64,000 nucleotides of DNA from Streptomyces roseicoloratus (GCF_004117935.1 NZ_SDOY01000142.1:62001-126000), one strand, 5' to 3'; positions 42,901 through 51,371 are shown, numbered from the stretch's first letter. Program-made: numbers and translations. Notes: generated from the letters alone by a model not told the origin.

Positions 42901-43521
42901 CAGCAGGCCGTCGCGGACCCGGCGCTCGATCTCGATGCCGTGGTCCATCAGCTCCAGGAAGTACCGGTCCTTGCCGAAGATGTCCTGGTACTCGGAGGCG
43001 GACTTCAGGGCCTCGTCGAACTGACCGAGGCGCAGCCGGGTCTGCAGTTCGCCGGAGGGGCAGCCGGTGGAGGCGATCAGGCCCTCCGACCACTGCGAGA
43101 TGGTCTCCTTGTCCATCCGGGGCCACTTCTGCAGCCAGCCCTCGGCGTACGCGTCGGAGGACAGCCGGAAGAGGTTGTGCAGTCCGGTGCTGTTCGCCGC
43201 CCAGATGGTCTTGTGGGTGTAACCACCGGAGCCGGAGACGTCGTCCTTCTTCTGGTGCGGCTGGCCCCACTGGATCTTCCGCTTGTTGCGGCGGGACTCC
43301 GGGGCGACGTAGGCCTCGATGCCGATGATCGGCGTCACGCCGGCCTTCTGGGCGGTGTGGAAGAAGTCGTACGCGCCGTGGAGGTTCCCGTGGTCGGACA
43401 TGGCGATGTGGGTCATGCCCATCTCGTTGCACGCGTTGAACATGTCCTTGAGCCGCGCGGCACCGTCCAGCAGGGAGTACTGGGTGTGGACGTGGAGGTG
43501 CGTGAAGGGCGGCTTGGTCAC
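39982..43521 (-). CDS. dnaE: DNA polymerase III alpha subunit
   Basis: The replicative polymerase, 1179 residues, full length for DnaE1. Domains in order: PHP domain (HLHVHTQYSLLDGAARL, 8-24), polymerase core with GRGSAAGSIVAYAMGITDLDP and catalytic PDVDIDF (Asp417, Asp419), helical fingers including the VYQEQVQKAAQ segment, tandem HhH region (VGANVVESIIRTR), and an OB-fold near the end (AVVTIGGIISGLQRK). The ATG at 43521 (MTKPPFTHLHVHTQ) fits the family. Single gene, followed by a shared terminator. Essential. Confidence 0.97.
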   Translation of the reverse strand: MTKPPFTHLHVHTQYSLLDGAARLKDMFNACNEMGMTHIAMSDHGNLHGAYDFFHTAQKAGVTPIIGIEAYVAPESRRNKRKIQWGQPHQKKDDVSGSGGYTHKTIWAANSTGLHNLFRLSSDAYAEGWLQKWPRMDKETISQWSEGLIASTGCPSGELQTRLRLGQFDEALKSASEYQDIFGKDRYFLELMDHGIEIERRVRDGLLEIGKKLGIPPLVTNDSHYTYAHEAAAHDALLCIQTGKNLSDPDRFKFDGTGYYLKSTDEMYAVDSSDAWQEGCRNTLLVAEQIDTTGMFEKRDLMPKFDIPEGYTEVSWFREETMRGMHRRFPDGIPEDRMRQVEYEMDTIISMGFPGYFLVVADFIMWAKKQGIAVGPGRGSAAGSIVAYAMGITDLDPIPHGLIFERFLNPERISMPDVDIDFDERRRVEVIRYVTEKYGADKVAMIGTYGKIKAKNAIKDSARVLGYPYAMGDRLTKAMPADVLGKGIDLDGITNPSHPRYSEAGEIRAMYENEPDVKKVIDTAKGVEGLVRQMGVHAAGVIMSSEPIVDHAPIWVRHTDGVTITQWDYPQCESLGLLKMDFLGLRNLTIMDDAVKMVKANKGVELDLLALPLDDPKTFELLQRGDTLGVFQFDGGPMRSLLRLMKPDNFEDISAVSALYRPGPMGMNSHTNYALRKNGQQEITPIHPELEEPLKEVLDVTYGLIVYQEQVQKAAQIIAGYSLGEADILRRVMGKKKPDELAKNFTIFQAGAQKNGYSDEAIQALWDVLVPFAGYAFNKAHSAAYGLVSYWTAYLKANYPAEYMAGLLTSVKDDKDKSAVYLNECRRMGIKVLPPNVNESESNFAAQGDDVILFGLTAVRNVGANVVESIIRTRKSKGKYSSFPDFLDKVEAVVCNKRTIESLIKAGAFDTMGHTRKGLVAQHEPMIDTVVAVKRKEAEGQFDLFGGMGDEGTDEPGFGLDVEFSDVEWEKSYLLAQEREMLGLYVSDHPLFGLEHVLSDKTDAGISQLTGGEHADGAVVTIGGIISGLQRKMTKQGNAWAIATVEDLAGSIECMFFPATYQLVSTQLVEDAVVFVKGRLDKREDVPRLVAMELMVPDLSNAGTNAPVILTIPTVKVTPPMISRLGEILQHHKGNTEVRIKLQGPRSTTVLRLDRHRVQPDPALFGDLKVLLGPSCLAG

Positions 43522-43905
43522 GGGGGATGCCTCCTGCGGATTCTGGGGGGTCAGCGTGGAAGTCTACGTCGCCCCACTGACATCGGTCGGGCACCGGGCG
43601 GTACGTTCGCGCGTGGGGAGACAGGGAACGCTTGTCCCATTTGTCATGCACGTTTTCCAGCCAGGAGGCTCTTCGACGCCGGTCCCCCAGGTCACCGCCG
43701 ACGAGCGCGGTGAGCAGATCCTCGCCGTCTTCGACATCCGGGTGCGTGACCATCGATACCGGCGAGAGGTTCCGTGATCGCTGGAACCGCCGCGAGGCGA
43801 GCCGGGGCCGCCGGGCCGCGAGGCGGGTCCGGTGGTGCGTACGAGGCGGCTCACAGCTCGGCCTTAGGGGCGCCTTACGTCCCGGCATGGCACACTTCCT
43901 GGTCG
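43522..43905. other. Gap between dnaE and the next plus-strand gene
   Basis: This 384-base gap must hold the dnaE promoter and that of the downstream membrane protein. The only coding-like signal is a 43-codon frame at 43648-43779, listed separately as a possible remnant. The sequence 43780-43860 is GC-rich without structure that I can name. Confidence 0.5.
43648..43779 (+). pseudogene. Possible 5' remnant of a longer gene
   Basis: Forty-three codons from ATG to TGA. Codons 12-30 (TPVPQVTADERGEQILAVFD) use GC-ending codons and look like a real N-terminus; from memory this phrase resembles the start of DUF2252-type proteins of several hundred residues. After Asp30 the reading (IRVRDHRYRREVP) no longer looks like that family and stops. 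It could be a leftover of a deleted gene or a true short peptide. No strong ribosome binding site precedes it. The DUF2252 link is unverified. Confidence 0.35.
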
Positions 43906-44634
43906 ATGAACATGGCAGGAATCCAGCTGAGAGCCCTCCGGGCGGCGTTCTTCACGGCACTGGTCGTGACGCTGTCCGTGGCCTCGCACGTCCTGCTCTC
44001 CGGGGTCCCGCTGCCCCTGGCCACGGTCGCCCCGGTGGGGGCGGCCGTCTTCGCGGTGGCCTTCGCCCTGGCCGGCCGTGAGCGCGGCTTCGGCCCCATC
44101 GCCGGGCTCCTCGTCCCGCTCGAACTGGCCGCCGACACGCTCTTCACCAGTGGGCAGGCCGCTTGTTACGGGCCCGCCGGCGGCCCGGTCGCCGGTTCGC
44201 TGCGCGCGGTCGGGTTCGACGTGGACGCGCTGTGCGGCGGCGCCGTCGGCGCCCCGCTGCCCGGCGTGGCGGCGCCCGGGAGCGGCACGGCCGCGGCCCT
44301 GCTGAGCTCGCCCGATCCCGCCGTGCCGTGGCTGCTGCTCGCCGCCCACGTGGCCGTCGGGCTCGGCGCGGCCGCCTGGCTGCGCGGCGGCGAACGGGCC
44401 CTCGCCCGGCTGCTGCGGGCGGCCGTCGCCTTCGCCTTCCGGCCGCTGCTGCTGGCGGCCGCGTTCGTCCGCGCCGCCGGGGCACGCCCGCGGCGCGCCG
44501 GGCGCCCCGTGGACCGGCCGCGCCGGTCCCGTACCCGGCTCTTCGCACACTCCGTGGGACGGCGGGGGCCTCCGCGCGGTGCGCGCCCGGGGCGTACGGC
44601 TCCGGGTGGCGCGCCCGCGCCCGCCCTCGTCTGA
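43906..44634 (+). CDS. Integral membrane protein of unknown function
   Basis: A 242-residue Ala/Leu/Pro-rich protein with about five hydrophobic segments (about 14-36, 40-58, 61-80, 135-155, 165-190) and a basic, Arg/Pro/Gly-rich tail. ATGs at 43906 and 43912 are both possible starts; neither has a Shine-Dalgarno. Two Cys residues (in QAACYGPAG and DALCGGAVG) lie in the large extracytoplasmic loop and could form a disulfide, fitting the DsbA-like gene that follows. I do not recognise the family. Confidence 0.65.
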   Translation: MNMAGIQLRALRAAFFTALVVTLSVASHVLLSGVPLPLATVAPVGAAVFAVAFALAGRERGFGPIAGLLVPLELAADTLFTSGQAACYGPAGGPVAGSLRAVGFDVDALCGGAVGAPLPGVAAPGSGTAAALLSSPDPAVPWLLLAAHVAVGLGAAAWLRGGERALARLLRAAVAFAFRPLLLAAAFVRAAGARPRRAGRPVDRPRRSRTRLFAHSVGRRGPPRGARPGRTAPGGAPAPALV

Positions 44635-44729
44635 GCGAACCGCTCGACGGGCGGCTCGTGACGGGCAGCACGCGCCCCTCCCTCGTTTTCCCTTCCTTTT
44701 TTCTTCTCCCCGTCACGGAGTGCAGGACC

Positions 44730-45545
44730 ATGAGCAAGCGCAACAGCCAGGCCAACAAGGCGGCCGCCCGCGAGCGGCTGCGGATCGAACGCGAGCGGCA
44801 GGCCAAGAAGGAGAAGACCCGCCGCCAGGTGATCGTCGCGGCGTCGGCGCTCGGCATCCTCGCGGTCGCCGGCGGCATCGGCTACGGCGTCGTCCAGGCC
44901 AACAAACCCACCGCCTGGGAGACCGCCGCCGACGCGAAGAACGTCACCGCGCCGAAGAACACCGAGGGCACGAACGGCACCACCGTGGTCCTCGGCAAGC
45001 CGGAGGCCAAGCAGACGCTCGAGATCTACGAGGACTCCCGCTGCCCGGTGTGCGCGACCTTCGAGCAGGGCGTGGGCGCCACCGTCGAGAAGGACGTCGC
45101 CGACGGCAAGTACAAGCTCAAGTACGTGGGCGCGACCTTCATCGACAACGCCGACCAGGGCGAGGGCTCCAAGAACGCCCTGTCCGCTCTGGGCGCGGCG
45201 CTGGACGTGAGCCCGGAGGCCTTCCTGAAGTACAAGGCCGCGCTGTACTCGGCGGACTTCCACCCCGAGGAGAGCCAGGACAAGTTCGCCAAGGACTCCT
45301 ACCTGCTGGAGGTGGCGGACTCCGTCCCGGCCCTCAAGGGCAACGCGGAGTTCCGGAAGAACGTCGAGAGCGGCACCTTCGACGCCTGGGCGATGAAGAT
45401 GTCCCAGGCCTTCGACGACAGCGGCGTGCGCGGCACGCCGACGCTGAAGATGGACGGCAAGACGCTGACGGCCGAGGGCAGCGACAACCCGCCGCTGACG
45501 GTCGAGCAGTTCAACGCGGCGCTCGGCAAGGTCCTCAAGGGCTGA
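44730..45545 (+). CDS. Membrane-anchored DsbA-like thioredoxin-fold protein (second copy)
   Basis: A 271-residue paralogue of the protein at 13660-14508. A very basic cytosolic N-terminus (1-32) and a membrane helix (about 33-55) precede an extracytoplasmic thioredoxin fold. The active site is CPVC (Cys105, Cys108) in YEDSRCPVCATF; the cis-Pro region is VRGTPTLKMDG. ATG follows GGAGTGCAGGACC. The two paralogues share architecture but have diverged strongly, so each may serve different exported proteins. Followed by a strong terminator. Confidence 0.9.
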   Translation: MSKRNSQANKAAARERLRIERERQAKKEKTRRQVIVAASALGILAVAGGIGYGVVQANKPTAWETAADAKNVTAPKNTEGTNGTTVVLGKPEAKQTLEIYEDSRCPVCATFEQGVGATVEKDVADGKYKLKYVGATFIDNADQGEGSKNALSALGAALDVSPEAFLKYKAALYSADFHPEESQDKFAKDSYLLEVADSVPALKGNAEFRKNVESGTFDAWAMKMSQAFDDSGVRGTPTLKMDGKTLTAEGSDNPPLTVEQFNAALGKVLKG

Positions 45546-45630
45546 CGCCCTCGCCCGCGAGGGCCTGCCTTCGCCCGCGCGCGCCTGCCCTTCCGTCGCG
45601 AGCGCGGCCGGGCTTCCGCAACGGGCCCCG

Positions 45631-45661
45631 AAGCCCCCGGAGTTCTCCGCTCCGGGGGCTT
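45631..45661. terminator. 12-base-pair hairpin after the second DsbA-like gene
   Basis: AAGCCCCCGGAG pairs with CTCCGGGGGCTT around TTCTCCG and is followed by TTCCC, a typical rho-independent form for this genome. Confidence 0.88.
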
Positions 45662-45800
45662 TCCCGTGTCCGGTCCCGCGCCCGGAGGCCGCTGCCGCGC
45701 CGGAGACGGGTGCCCGAGGAAGGAACGGGCCGGGAAGAACGGGCGAACATCTGCGCAGAAGTCTGCCAGTTTGCCCTACCAGTCGGTAATCTGACGGGCC

Positions 45801-47450
45801 GTGACCAGTCGTAACCTCATATCCGTCCCCAGCCGCCGCTCCGTGGTGAAGGCCGCCGCCGTGACGGCCGTCGCCGCGCCGGCGCTGGTGGCCGCCGCCT
45901 CGCCCGCACTCGCCGGAGCCGGGGCGCCCGCGTTCCTGCACGGAGTCGCCTCCGGTGACCCGCTGCCCGACGGCGTCCTCCTCTGGACGCGCGTCACCCC
46001 CACCCCCGACGCCCTGCCCGGCTCAGGCCGGGGCCCCGACGTCACGGTCGGCTGGGAGCTGGCCGAAGACCGTGACTTCACCCGCACGGTGACGAGCGGG
46101 ACCGTCGTCGCCGGCGCCGCGTCCGACCACACCGTCAAGGTGGACGTCCGGGGCCTGCGGCCCGCCACGTCCTACTGGTTCCGCTTCACCGCGGGCGGGA
46201 CCGCCTCCCCCGCCGGCCGCACCCGCACCGCGCCCGCCGCCGATGCGGCGGCGCCCGGAGTGCGCTTCGGCGTGGTGTCCTGCGCCAACTGGGAGGCCGG
46301 CTACTTCTCCGCGTACCGCCACCTGGCCGGCCGTACCGACCTGGACGCGGTCCTCCATCTCGGCGACTACATCTACGAGTACGCCAGCGGCTCCTACCCC
46401 GACGCCGAGTACACCGTCCGCAGGCACCAGCCTGAGCACGAGATCGTCTCGCTCGCCGACTACCGGCTGCGGCACGCCACCCACAAGACGGACCCCGACC
46501 TCCAGGCGCTGCACGCGGCGCACCCCGTCGTGGCGATCTGGGACGACCACGAGTTCGCCAACGACACCTGGTCGGGCGGGGCCGAGAACCACACGCCCGG
46601 GACCGAGGGCGCCTGGGCCGAGCGGATGGCGGCGGCCAAGCGCGCGTACTTCGAGTGGATGCCGGTGCGCGCCTCCACCGAGGGAACGGTCTACCGGCGG
46701 CTGCGTTTCGGCCGCCTGGCCGATCTGCATCTGCTCGACCTCCGCTCCTTCCGCTCGCAGCAGACGGGCGTGGGCAGCGGCAAGGTGGACGACCCGGAGC
46801 GTTCGATCACCGGGCGGGCGCAGCTGGACTGGCTGAAGTCCGGACTCGCGGCCTCGGACGCGACGTGGCAGCTGGTGGGCACCTCGGTGATGATCTCGCC
46901 GGTGGCCTTCGGCGCGCTGCCGGCCGAACTGCTCGGCCCGCTGGCCGAACTGCTCGGACTGCCGCAGGAGGGCCTGGCGATCAACGTCGACCAGTGGGAC
47001 GGTTACACGGACGACCGCAAGGAACTCCTGAAGCACCTGACGGACCGGGGCATCCGCAACACGGTCTTCCTGACCGGCGACATCCACATGGCCTGGGCCA
47101 ACGACGTGCCGGTGAAGGCCTCGACCTATCCGCTGTCGGCCTCGGCGGCCACGGAGTTCGTGGTGACCTCGGTGACCTCGGACAACCTGGACGACCTGCT
47201 CCACGTGGCGCCGGGCACGCTCTCGGTGGTGGCCGCGGGCGCGATCAAGGCCGCCAACCGCCATGTGAAGTGGGTGGACATGGACCACCACGGTTACGGC
47301 GTGCTCGACGTGACGGCCGAGCGTTCCCAGATGGACTACTACACGGTCTCCGACCGGGCGGACCGGGACGCGACGACCTCCTGGGCGCGTTCCTATCGGA
47401 CCCTGACCGGAACCCAGCGGGTCGAGCGGGTGTACCAGCCGGTGCGCTGA
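45801..47450 (+). CDS. phoD: PhoD-family alkaline phosphatase, Tat-exported
   Basis: A 549-residue phosphodiesterase/alkaline phosphatase of the PhoD family, which releases phosphate outside the cell using Ca2+ and Fe3+. It has a Tat signal (SRRSVVK at 11-17, hydrophobic stretch, cleavage near ALAGA at about 37-40), the N-terminal PhoD domain (FLHGVASGDPLPDGVLLWTR) and metal motifs LHLGDYIYEY, AIWDDHEFANDTW, FLTGDIHMAW and a His pair in DMDHHGYGV. GTG start without an obvious Shine-Dalgarno. Homologues at this locus are, to my knowledge, phosphate-regulated, but I could not find a convincing PhoP box. The symbol denotes the family. Confidence 0.92.
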   Translation: MTSRNLISVPSRRSVVKAAAVTAVAAPALVAAASPALAGAGAPAFLHGVASGDPLPDGVLLWTRVTPTPDALPGSGRGPDVTVGWELAEDRDFTRTVTSGTVVAGAASDHTVKVDVRGLRPATSYWFRFTAGGTASPAGRTRTAPAADAAAPGVRFGVVSCANWEAGYFSAYRHLAGRTDLDAVLHLGDYIYEYASGSYPDAEYTVRRHQPEHEIVSLADYRLRHATHKTDPDLQALHAAHPVVAIWDDHEFANDTWSGGAENHTPGTEGAWAERMAAAKRAYFEWMPVRASTEGTVYRRLRFGRLADLHLLDLRSFRSQQTGVGSGKVDDPERSITGRAQLDWLKSGLAASDATWQLVGTSVMISPVAFGALPAELLGPLAELLGLPQEGLAINVDQWDGYTDDRKELLKHLTDRGIRNTVFLTGDIHMAWANDVPVKASTYPLSASAATEFVVTSVTSDNLDDLLHVAPGTLSVVAAGAIKAANRHVKWVDMDHHGYGVLDVTAERSQMDYYTVSDRADRDATTSWARSYRTLTGTQRVERVYQPVR

Positions 47451-47758
47451 CGACACCCGCTGGACACAGCTACAACGATTTTCAGCCATGATCCCCCGTG
47501 TTAACGGGAGATCACGTCACTACGGCGGGTGGCGAGTTCGGAGCGTCGAATCCGGACACACCACCCGCCTTCGGCGTCTCTTCTGTTACGTCCACGTCTC
47601 AAACTCCGGAAGCGGCGCAAGTTTTTCTTCCCGATGCCCCGATTTGCCCAACGAATGATTGGGCTTGATCAATCCTCAACGACACATGACATGGACGCGT
47701 AATCTCCCCGGCGGTGGCGAGGAAGTGCCTCTCCCCCAACCCCCACGAGGAGTCACCC
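47451..47758. other. Gap with hairpin between PhoD and M43 protease genes
   Basis: This 308-base stretch is less GC-rich than its surroundings. CCCGT-GTTA-ACGGG (47495-47508) and the 9-base-pair stem GGCGGGTGG/CCACCCGCC (47524-47532, 47561-47569) are the main structures; the latter is followed by CTTCTG and may terminate phoD. Bases 47600-47740 contain TTTTTCTTCC and TGATTGGGCTTGATCAATCC and probably the promoter of the protease. Confidence 0.5.
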
Positions 47759-48760
47759 GTGCGTGCTCTTGCCCGTATATCGCCGCGTATGTCACGTCGT
47801 ATGCTCGGCACCGCCGTCATGGCCGGAACCCTGGCCCTGGCCCCCCTGTCCGCCCCGGCGGCCGCCCCGGCGACCACCACCCTGGCCGGCGCCTCGGTCG
47901 AGGAGTGCGCGGACGGCACCGCCGCCCTGTCCGGCGCGCGCAAGGCCAAGGGCGACGCCCACAAGGCCGAGCCCAACGAGGTCACCGCCGCCCAGGCCAA
48001 GGCCATGGACGCGGACCTGAAGAAGAGAGTCGCGGAGGCCCGTCTGTCCGGCCGCGCCGACGCCTCGCGCGCCCTGGGCGCCACCACGGTCTCGATCCCG
48101 GTCTACTTCCACGTCATCCACAGCGGTTCGACGGGCAAGCTGAGCGCGACCGACATCAACAACCAGATGGCCGTCCTCAACGCCGCCTACAGCGGCCAGG
48201 GCACCGGCAACGTGAACACGGGCTTCCAGTTCACCCTGGCCGGAACCGACTACACGGACAACGCCGGCTGGTACAACCTGTCCTCCGGCTCCACCGCCGA
48301 GAAGCAGATGAAGCAGACCCTGCGCAAGGGCGGCGCCAACGCGCTGAACTTCTACACCGCCAACCTCAGCGGCGGCCTGCTCGGCTGGGCGACCTTCCCG
48401 TCCTCCTACAGGTCGAACCCGTCGATGGACGGTGTCGTCGTCCTCGACGCCTCGCTGCCCGGCGGTTCCGCGGCCAACTACAACCAGGGCGACACCGCCA
48501 CCCACGAAGTCGGCCACTGGATGGGCCTGTACCACACCTTCCAGGGCGGCTGCAACGGCAACGGTGACTACGTCTCCGACACCCCGGCCGAGAAGAGCCC
48601 GGCCTACGAGTGCCCGACCGGCCGTGACTCCTGCGCGTCCAAGTCCGGTGTGGACCCGATCCACAACTTCATGGACTACACGTACGACGCCTGCATGTAC
48701 CAGTTCACCGCCGGCCAGGTGGCCCGCATGAACGACCACTGGACCGCGTACCGCGGCTGA
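47759..48760 (+). CDS. Secreted M43-family (pappalysin-type) zinc metalloprotease
   Basis: A 333-residue exported protease. GTG at 47759 follows GAGGAGTCACCC. A Sec signal peptide is seen (MRALARISPRMSRRM, hydrophobic core, AxA near 35), then a propeptide-like acidic/basic stretch (about 45-110). The catalytic domain carries the extended zinc motif HEVGHWMGLYH (His249, Glu250, His253, His259) and the downstream Met-turn MDYTYDACMYQFT. Cys residues in GGCNGNG, YECPTGRDSC and YDACM fit secretion and disulfides. Family M43 (PF05572) members cleave extracellular proteins. It is followed by a strong terminator. Confidence 0.92.
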   Translation: MRALARISPRMSRRMLGTAVMAGTLALAPLSAPAAAPATTTLAGASVEECADGTAALSGARKAKGDAHKAEPNEVTAAQAKAMDADLKKRVAEARLSGRADASRALGATTVSIPVYFHVIHSGSTGKLSATDINNQMAVLNAAYSGQGTGNVNTGFQFTLAGTDYTDNAGWYNLSSGSTAEKQMKQTLRKGGANALNFYTANLSGGLLGWATFPSSYRSNPSMDGVVVLDASLPGGSAANYNQGDTATHEVGHWMGLYHTFQGGCNGNGDYVSDTPAEKSPAYECPTGRDSCASKSGVDPIHNFMDYTYDACMYQFTAGQVARMNDHWTAYRG

Positions 48761-48779
48761 CGCACCGTCCGGACACGGC

Positions 48780-48819
48780 GGCGTGGCCCCCGGGAGCAAC
48801 CGTCCCCGGGGGCCACGCC
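48780..48819. terminator. 15-base-pair hairpin after the M43 protease
   Basis: GGCGTGGCCCCCGGG (48780-48794) pairs perfectly with 48805-48819 around a 10-base loop. It lies between convergent genes and can serve both. Confidence 0.85.
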
Positions 48820-48877
48820 CGTTCCCGCCGCCCCGCGCTCGTACGCCTCCCAGGCCGTCGGCCCTCCGGCGGCCGGC

Positions 48878-49447
48878 CTACAGGCTGTCGAGGAACGACA
48901 GCGCGACCGCCCAGGTCCGTTCCGCCGCCTCCGCGTCGTAGTCCGGCAGCTCCGGGTCGGTGTACAGGTGGCCGGCACCGCGGTAGCGGTGGACCTCCAC
49001 GTCCGCGCCCACCTTGCGCATCCGCAGGTACCAGGCGGACAGCCAGTCGTCCGTCTCGAACGGGTCCGGCTCGGCCACGTGCAGCTGCACCGGCAGCTCG
49101 TCCACCGAGGCCGACTCGGCGATGTCCGAGGTCCCGTGGAACAGCAGCAGGGCGCGCGCCTTCTCGTCGCCGAGCGCCAGCGTCTGCGCCACCGAGGCGC
49201 CGAACGACAGGCCCATGTACACCAGGCCCCGCTCCGAGTAGGGCGCCGTCGCCAGGACCGCCCGCTTCAGCAGCTCGTCCTTGCCGATCCCGTCCCGGAG
49301 TTCCCTGCCCTCCTCCACGGTCTCCACCGTCCGGCCGTCGAAGAGGTCGGGCGTCCACACCTGGTGCCCGGCGGCGCGCAGGCGCTCGGCGGCGGCCTCG
49401 ACGGAAGGGGTCAGTCCGTAGACGGAGTGGAAGAGCATGATGTCCAT
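48878..49447 (-). CDS. Dienelactone-hydrolase-family protein
   Basis: A 189-residue alpha/beta hydrolase of the dienelactone hydrolase family. Nucleophile elbow GLSFGAS with Ser81 (a Ser replaces the Cys of classic dienelactone hydrolases), a likely acid residue in VAEPDPFETDDW, and the His in RGAGHLYTDP. The ATG at 49447 (MDIMLFHSVYG) follows AGGATGGTGCGC; a slightly longer start (MVRMDIM) is possible. Small esterase, natural substrate unknown. Confidence 0.85.
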   Translation of the reverse strand: MDIMLFHSVYGLTPSVEAAAERLRAAGHQVWTPDLFDGRTVETVEEGRELRDGIGKDELLKRAVLATAPYSERGLVYMGLSFGASVAQTLALGDEKARALLLFHGTSDIAESASVDELPVQLHVAEPDPFETDDWLSAWYLRMRKVGADVEVHRYRGAGHLYTDPELPDYDAEAAERTWAVALSFLDSL

Positions 49448-49541
49448 GCGCACCATCCTGCCACCCTGACCTGTGGCGCCCGGGCACATGCCGCACGGCC
49501 CACGGCCGACCGCGCCTCGGGACCACCGCGCGACCCCCGAC

Positions 49542-49640
49542 CGACCGCGCCTCGACGCATGCCCACCCGCCACGACCGACCGCGCCTCGACGCATGCCGC
49601 ACCCGCCACGGCCGACCGCGCGTCAGCGCATGCTGCGCAC
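49542..49640. repeat. Tandem repeats fused to the 3' end of the antiporter gene
   Basis: Units of 35 (49542-49576) and 36 bases (49577-49612) share CGACCGCGCCTCGACGCATG. A third related unit from 49613 includes the stop and last codons of the antiporter; a fourth diverged copy begins near 49506. The array looks like duplication of the antiporter 3' end outward. Confidence 0.8.
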
Positions 49641-51209
49641 GTCCAGCGCGCGCAGCACGCGGTCCACCACCTCCGGGTCGGCACCCGGCTCACTGCGCGC
49701 CGAGAGCACCGCGTGGCGGGCCGCCGACAGCATCTCCTTCTGGATCCGGTGCGCCGATTTCAGCCGTTCCACGCGCTGCGCGAACGCCGCGCGCCGCTCC
49801 TCGTCCACCATGTCCGGGCTGATCCGGGCCCCGATGTCGAAGGCCCCGCGCTGCAGCCGCTCGGCCACCTCCTCCGGCAGCTCCTCCACCTCCTCGATCT
49901 CCTTCAGCCGCTTCCTGGCCGCCTTGGCCGCCCGGATCGCCAGTTCCCGTTCGAAGGCCCGCCCGGCGTCCGCGTCCGCCTGCACACCGAGCCGGCGCAC
50001 CAGCCAGGGCAGCGACAGACCCTGCACCACCAGGGTCGCGAGGATCACACAGAAGGCGATGAAGACGAGCTCGTCGCGGCCGGGGAAGGGCGAACCGTCG
50101 TCCGTGCGGAGCGGGATGGCGAGCGCGAGCGCCACCGAGGCCACGCCGCGCATCCCCGCCCACCACATGACGACGGTCTCCCGCCAGCTCACCGGGATCT
50201 CCTCGGCGACGTCGCGGCGGTCGTGCAGCCGCTGCGCGAGCCAGGTGGCCGGAAGCAGCCACAGCAGCCGCACCCCGACCACCACGCCGACGACGACCAG
50301 GCCCCAGCCGAGCATCTGCGCACCGCGCCCCTCGGCCACCCCGAAGACGTGCACGAGCTCCAGACCGATCAGGCCGAAGGCGATGCCGGTGACCAGCGTG
50401 TCGACGATCTCCCAGAAGGTCTGGCCGGCCAGCCGTCCCATGACGTCGTCGGCGTCGAGCGCGTACTCGGCCAGGAAGAGCGCGGTGACGAGCACCGAGA
50501 GCACGCCCGAACCGTGCAGCTCCTCGGCCAGGACGTAGGAGACGAAGGGGACGAGGAGGGTGAGTCCGGTCTGCAGCGGGGCCTCGCCGAGGAAGCCCAT
50601 CAGCTTGTTGGCGGCCCAGCCGAGGGCGAGCCCCACGGCGACCGCGACGACGGCCGACAGGACGAGCTCGCCCAGCGCCTCGGGCCACGAGAAGTGGCCC
50701 GTGACCACCGCGGTGATCGCCACGTGGTAGAGCACGATCGCGGTGACGTCGTTGAAGAGTCCCTCGCCCTCCAGGATCGACACGAGCCGCCGCGGCAGGC
50801 CGAGCGATCCGGCCACCGCGGTCGCCGCGACCGGGTCGGGCGGCGCGACCAGCGCGCCGAGCGCGAGCGCGGCGGCCAGCGGGATGCCGGGCACGAGGAC
50901 GTCGGCGACGGCGCCGACGGCGGCCGTCGTGACGAACACCAGGGCCACCGCGAGCAGGAAGATCGGCCGCCGGTTGGCCGCGAACTGGCGCCAGGAGGTG
51001 CGCTGCACCGACGCGTAGAGCAGCGGCGGCAGGACGAGCGGCAGGATGAACTCGGGTGGGATGTCGACGTTCGGCACGAAGGGCAGGAAGGCCAGCACGA
51101 TCCCGACGAGGGTCATCAGGACGGGTGCCGGCAGCCCGAGCCGGTCTCCCAGGGGGACCGTGAGCACGGCGCCGAGCAGCAGCAGGAACAGCAGGGCGAG
51201 CTGGTCCAC
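49623..51209 (-). CDS. CPA1-family Na+/H+ antiporter
   Basis: A 528-residue cation/proton antiporter with about 12 membrane helices and a C-terminal cytosolic helical domain of about 120 residues rich in Glu and Arg. Ion-site motifs include GALVAPPDPVAATAV, ILEGEGLFNDVTAIVLYH and WAGMRGVASVALALAIPL. GTG start at 51209. It exchanges Na+ or K+ for protons at the cell membrane for pH and salt homeostasis. Stands alone; repeats flank both its ends. Confidence 0.93.
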   Translation of the reverse strand: MDQLALLFLLLLGAVLTVPLGDRLGLPAPVLMTLVGIVLAFLPFVPNVDIPPEFILPLVLPPLLYASVQRTSWRQFAANRRPIFLLAVALVFVTTAAVGAVADVLVPGIPLAAALALGALVAPPDPVAATAVAGSLGLPRRLVSILEGEGLFNDVTAIVLYHVAITAVVTGHFSWPEALGELVLSAVVAVAVGLALGWAANKLMGFLGEAPLQTGLTLLVPFVSYVLAEELHGSGVLSVLVTALFLAEYALDADDVMGRLAGQTFWEIVDTLVTGIAFGLIGLELVHVFGVAEGRGAQMLGWGLVVVGVVVGVRLLWLLPATWLAQRLHDRRDVAEEIPVSWRETVVMWWAGMRGVASVALALAIPLRTDDGSPFPGRDELVFIAFCVILATLVVQGLSLPWLVRRLGVQADADAGRAFERELAIRAAKAARKRLKEIEEVEELPEEVAERLQRGAFDIGARISPDMVDEERRAAFAQRVERLKSAHRIQKEMLSAARHAVLSARSEPGADPEVVDRVLRALDVRSMR

Positions 51210-51371
51210 GGCGTCCCCTTCGGTCGCAGGGCGGGTCGCTGATCACCATGCCACCCCGCCGGACCGACCGGACGCACCACCCGCCGCCGGGGTGTCCCCG
51301 GCCTCCGCCCCGCGGCGCCTCCGCCCCGCGGCGCATGCCCTGAGCGCCTCCGCCCTACGGCACCCGGGACC

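Noticed and set aside
43564..43854. Minus-strand 96-codon frame upstream of dnaE
   Set aside because: It has no family motif and no Shine-Dalgarno, and lies antisense to the more coding-like 43-codon frame.
45720..45800. PhoP box upstream of the PhoD-type phosphatase
   Set aside because: There is weak 11-base periodicity (ACATCTGCGCA, GAAGTCTGCCA, GTTTGCCCTAC), but the GTTCACC core is not present in two good copies.
51301..51360. GCCTCCGCCCCGCGGC direct repeats as a regulatory array
   Set aside because: Two exact copies and one diverged copy of a GC-only 16-mer between genes. Chance slippage is the simplest explanation.
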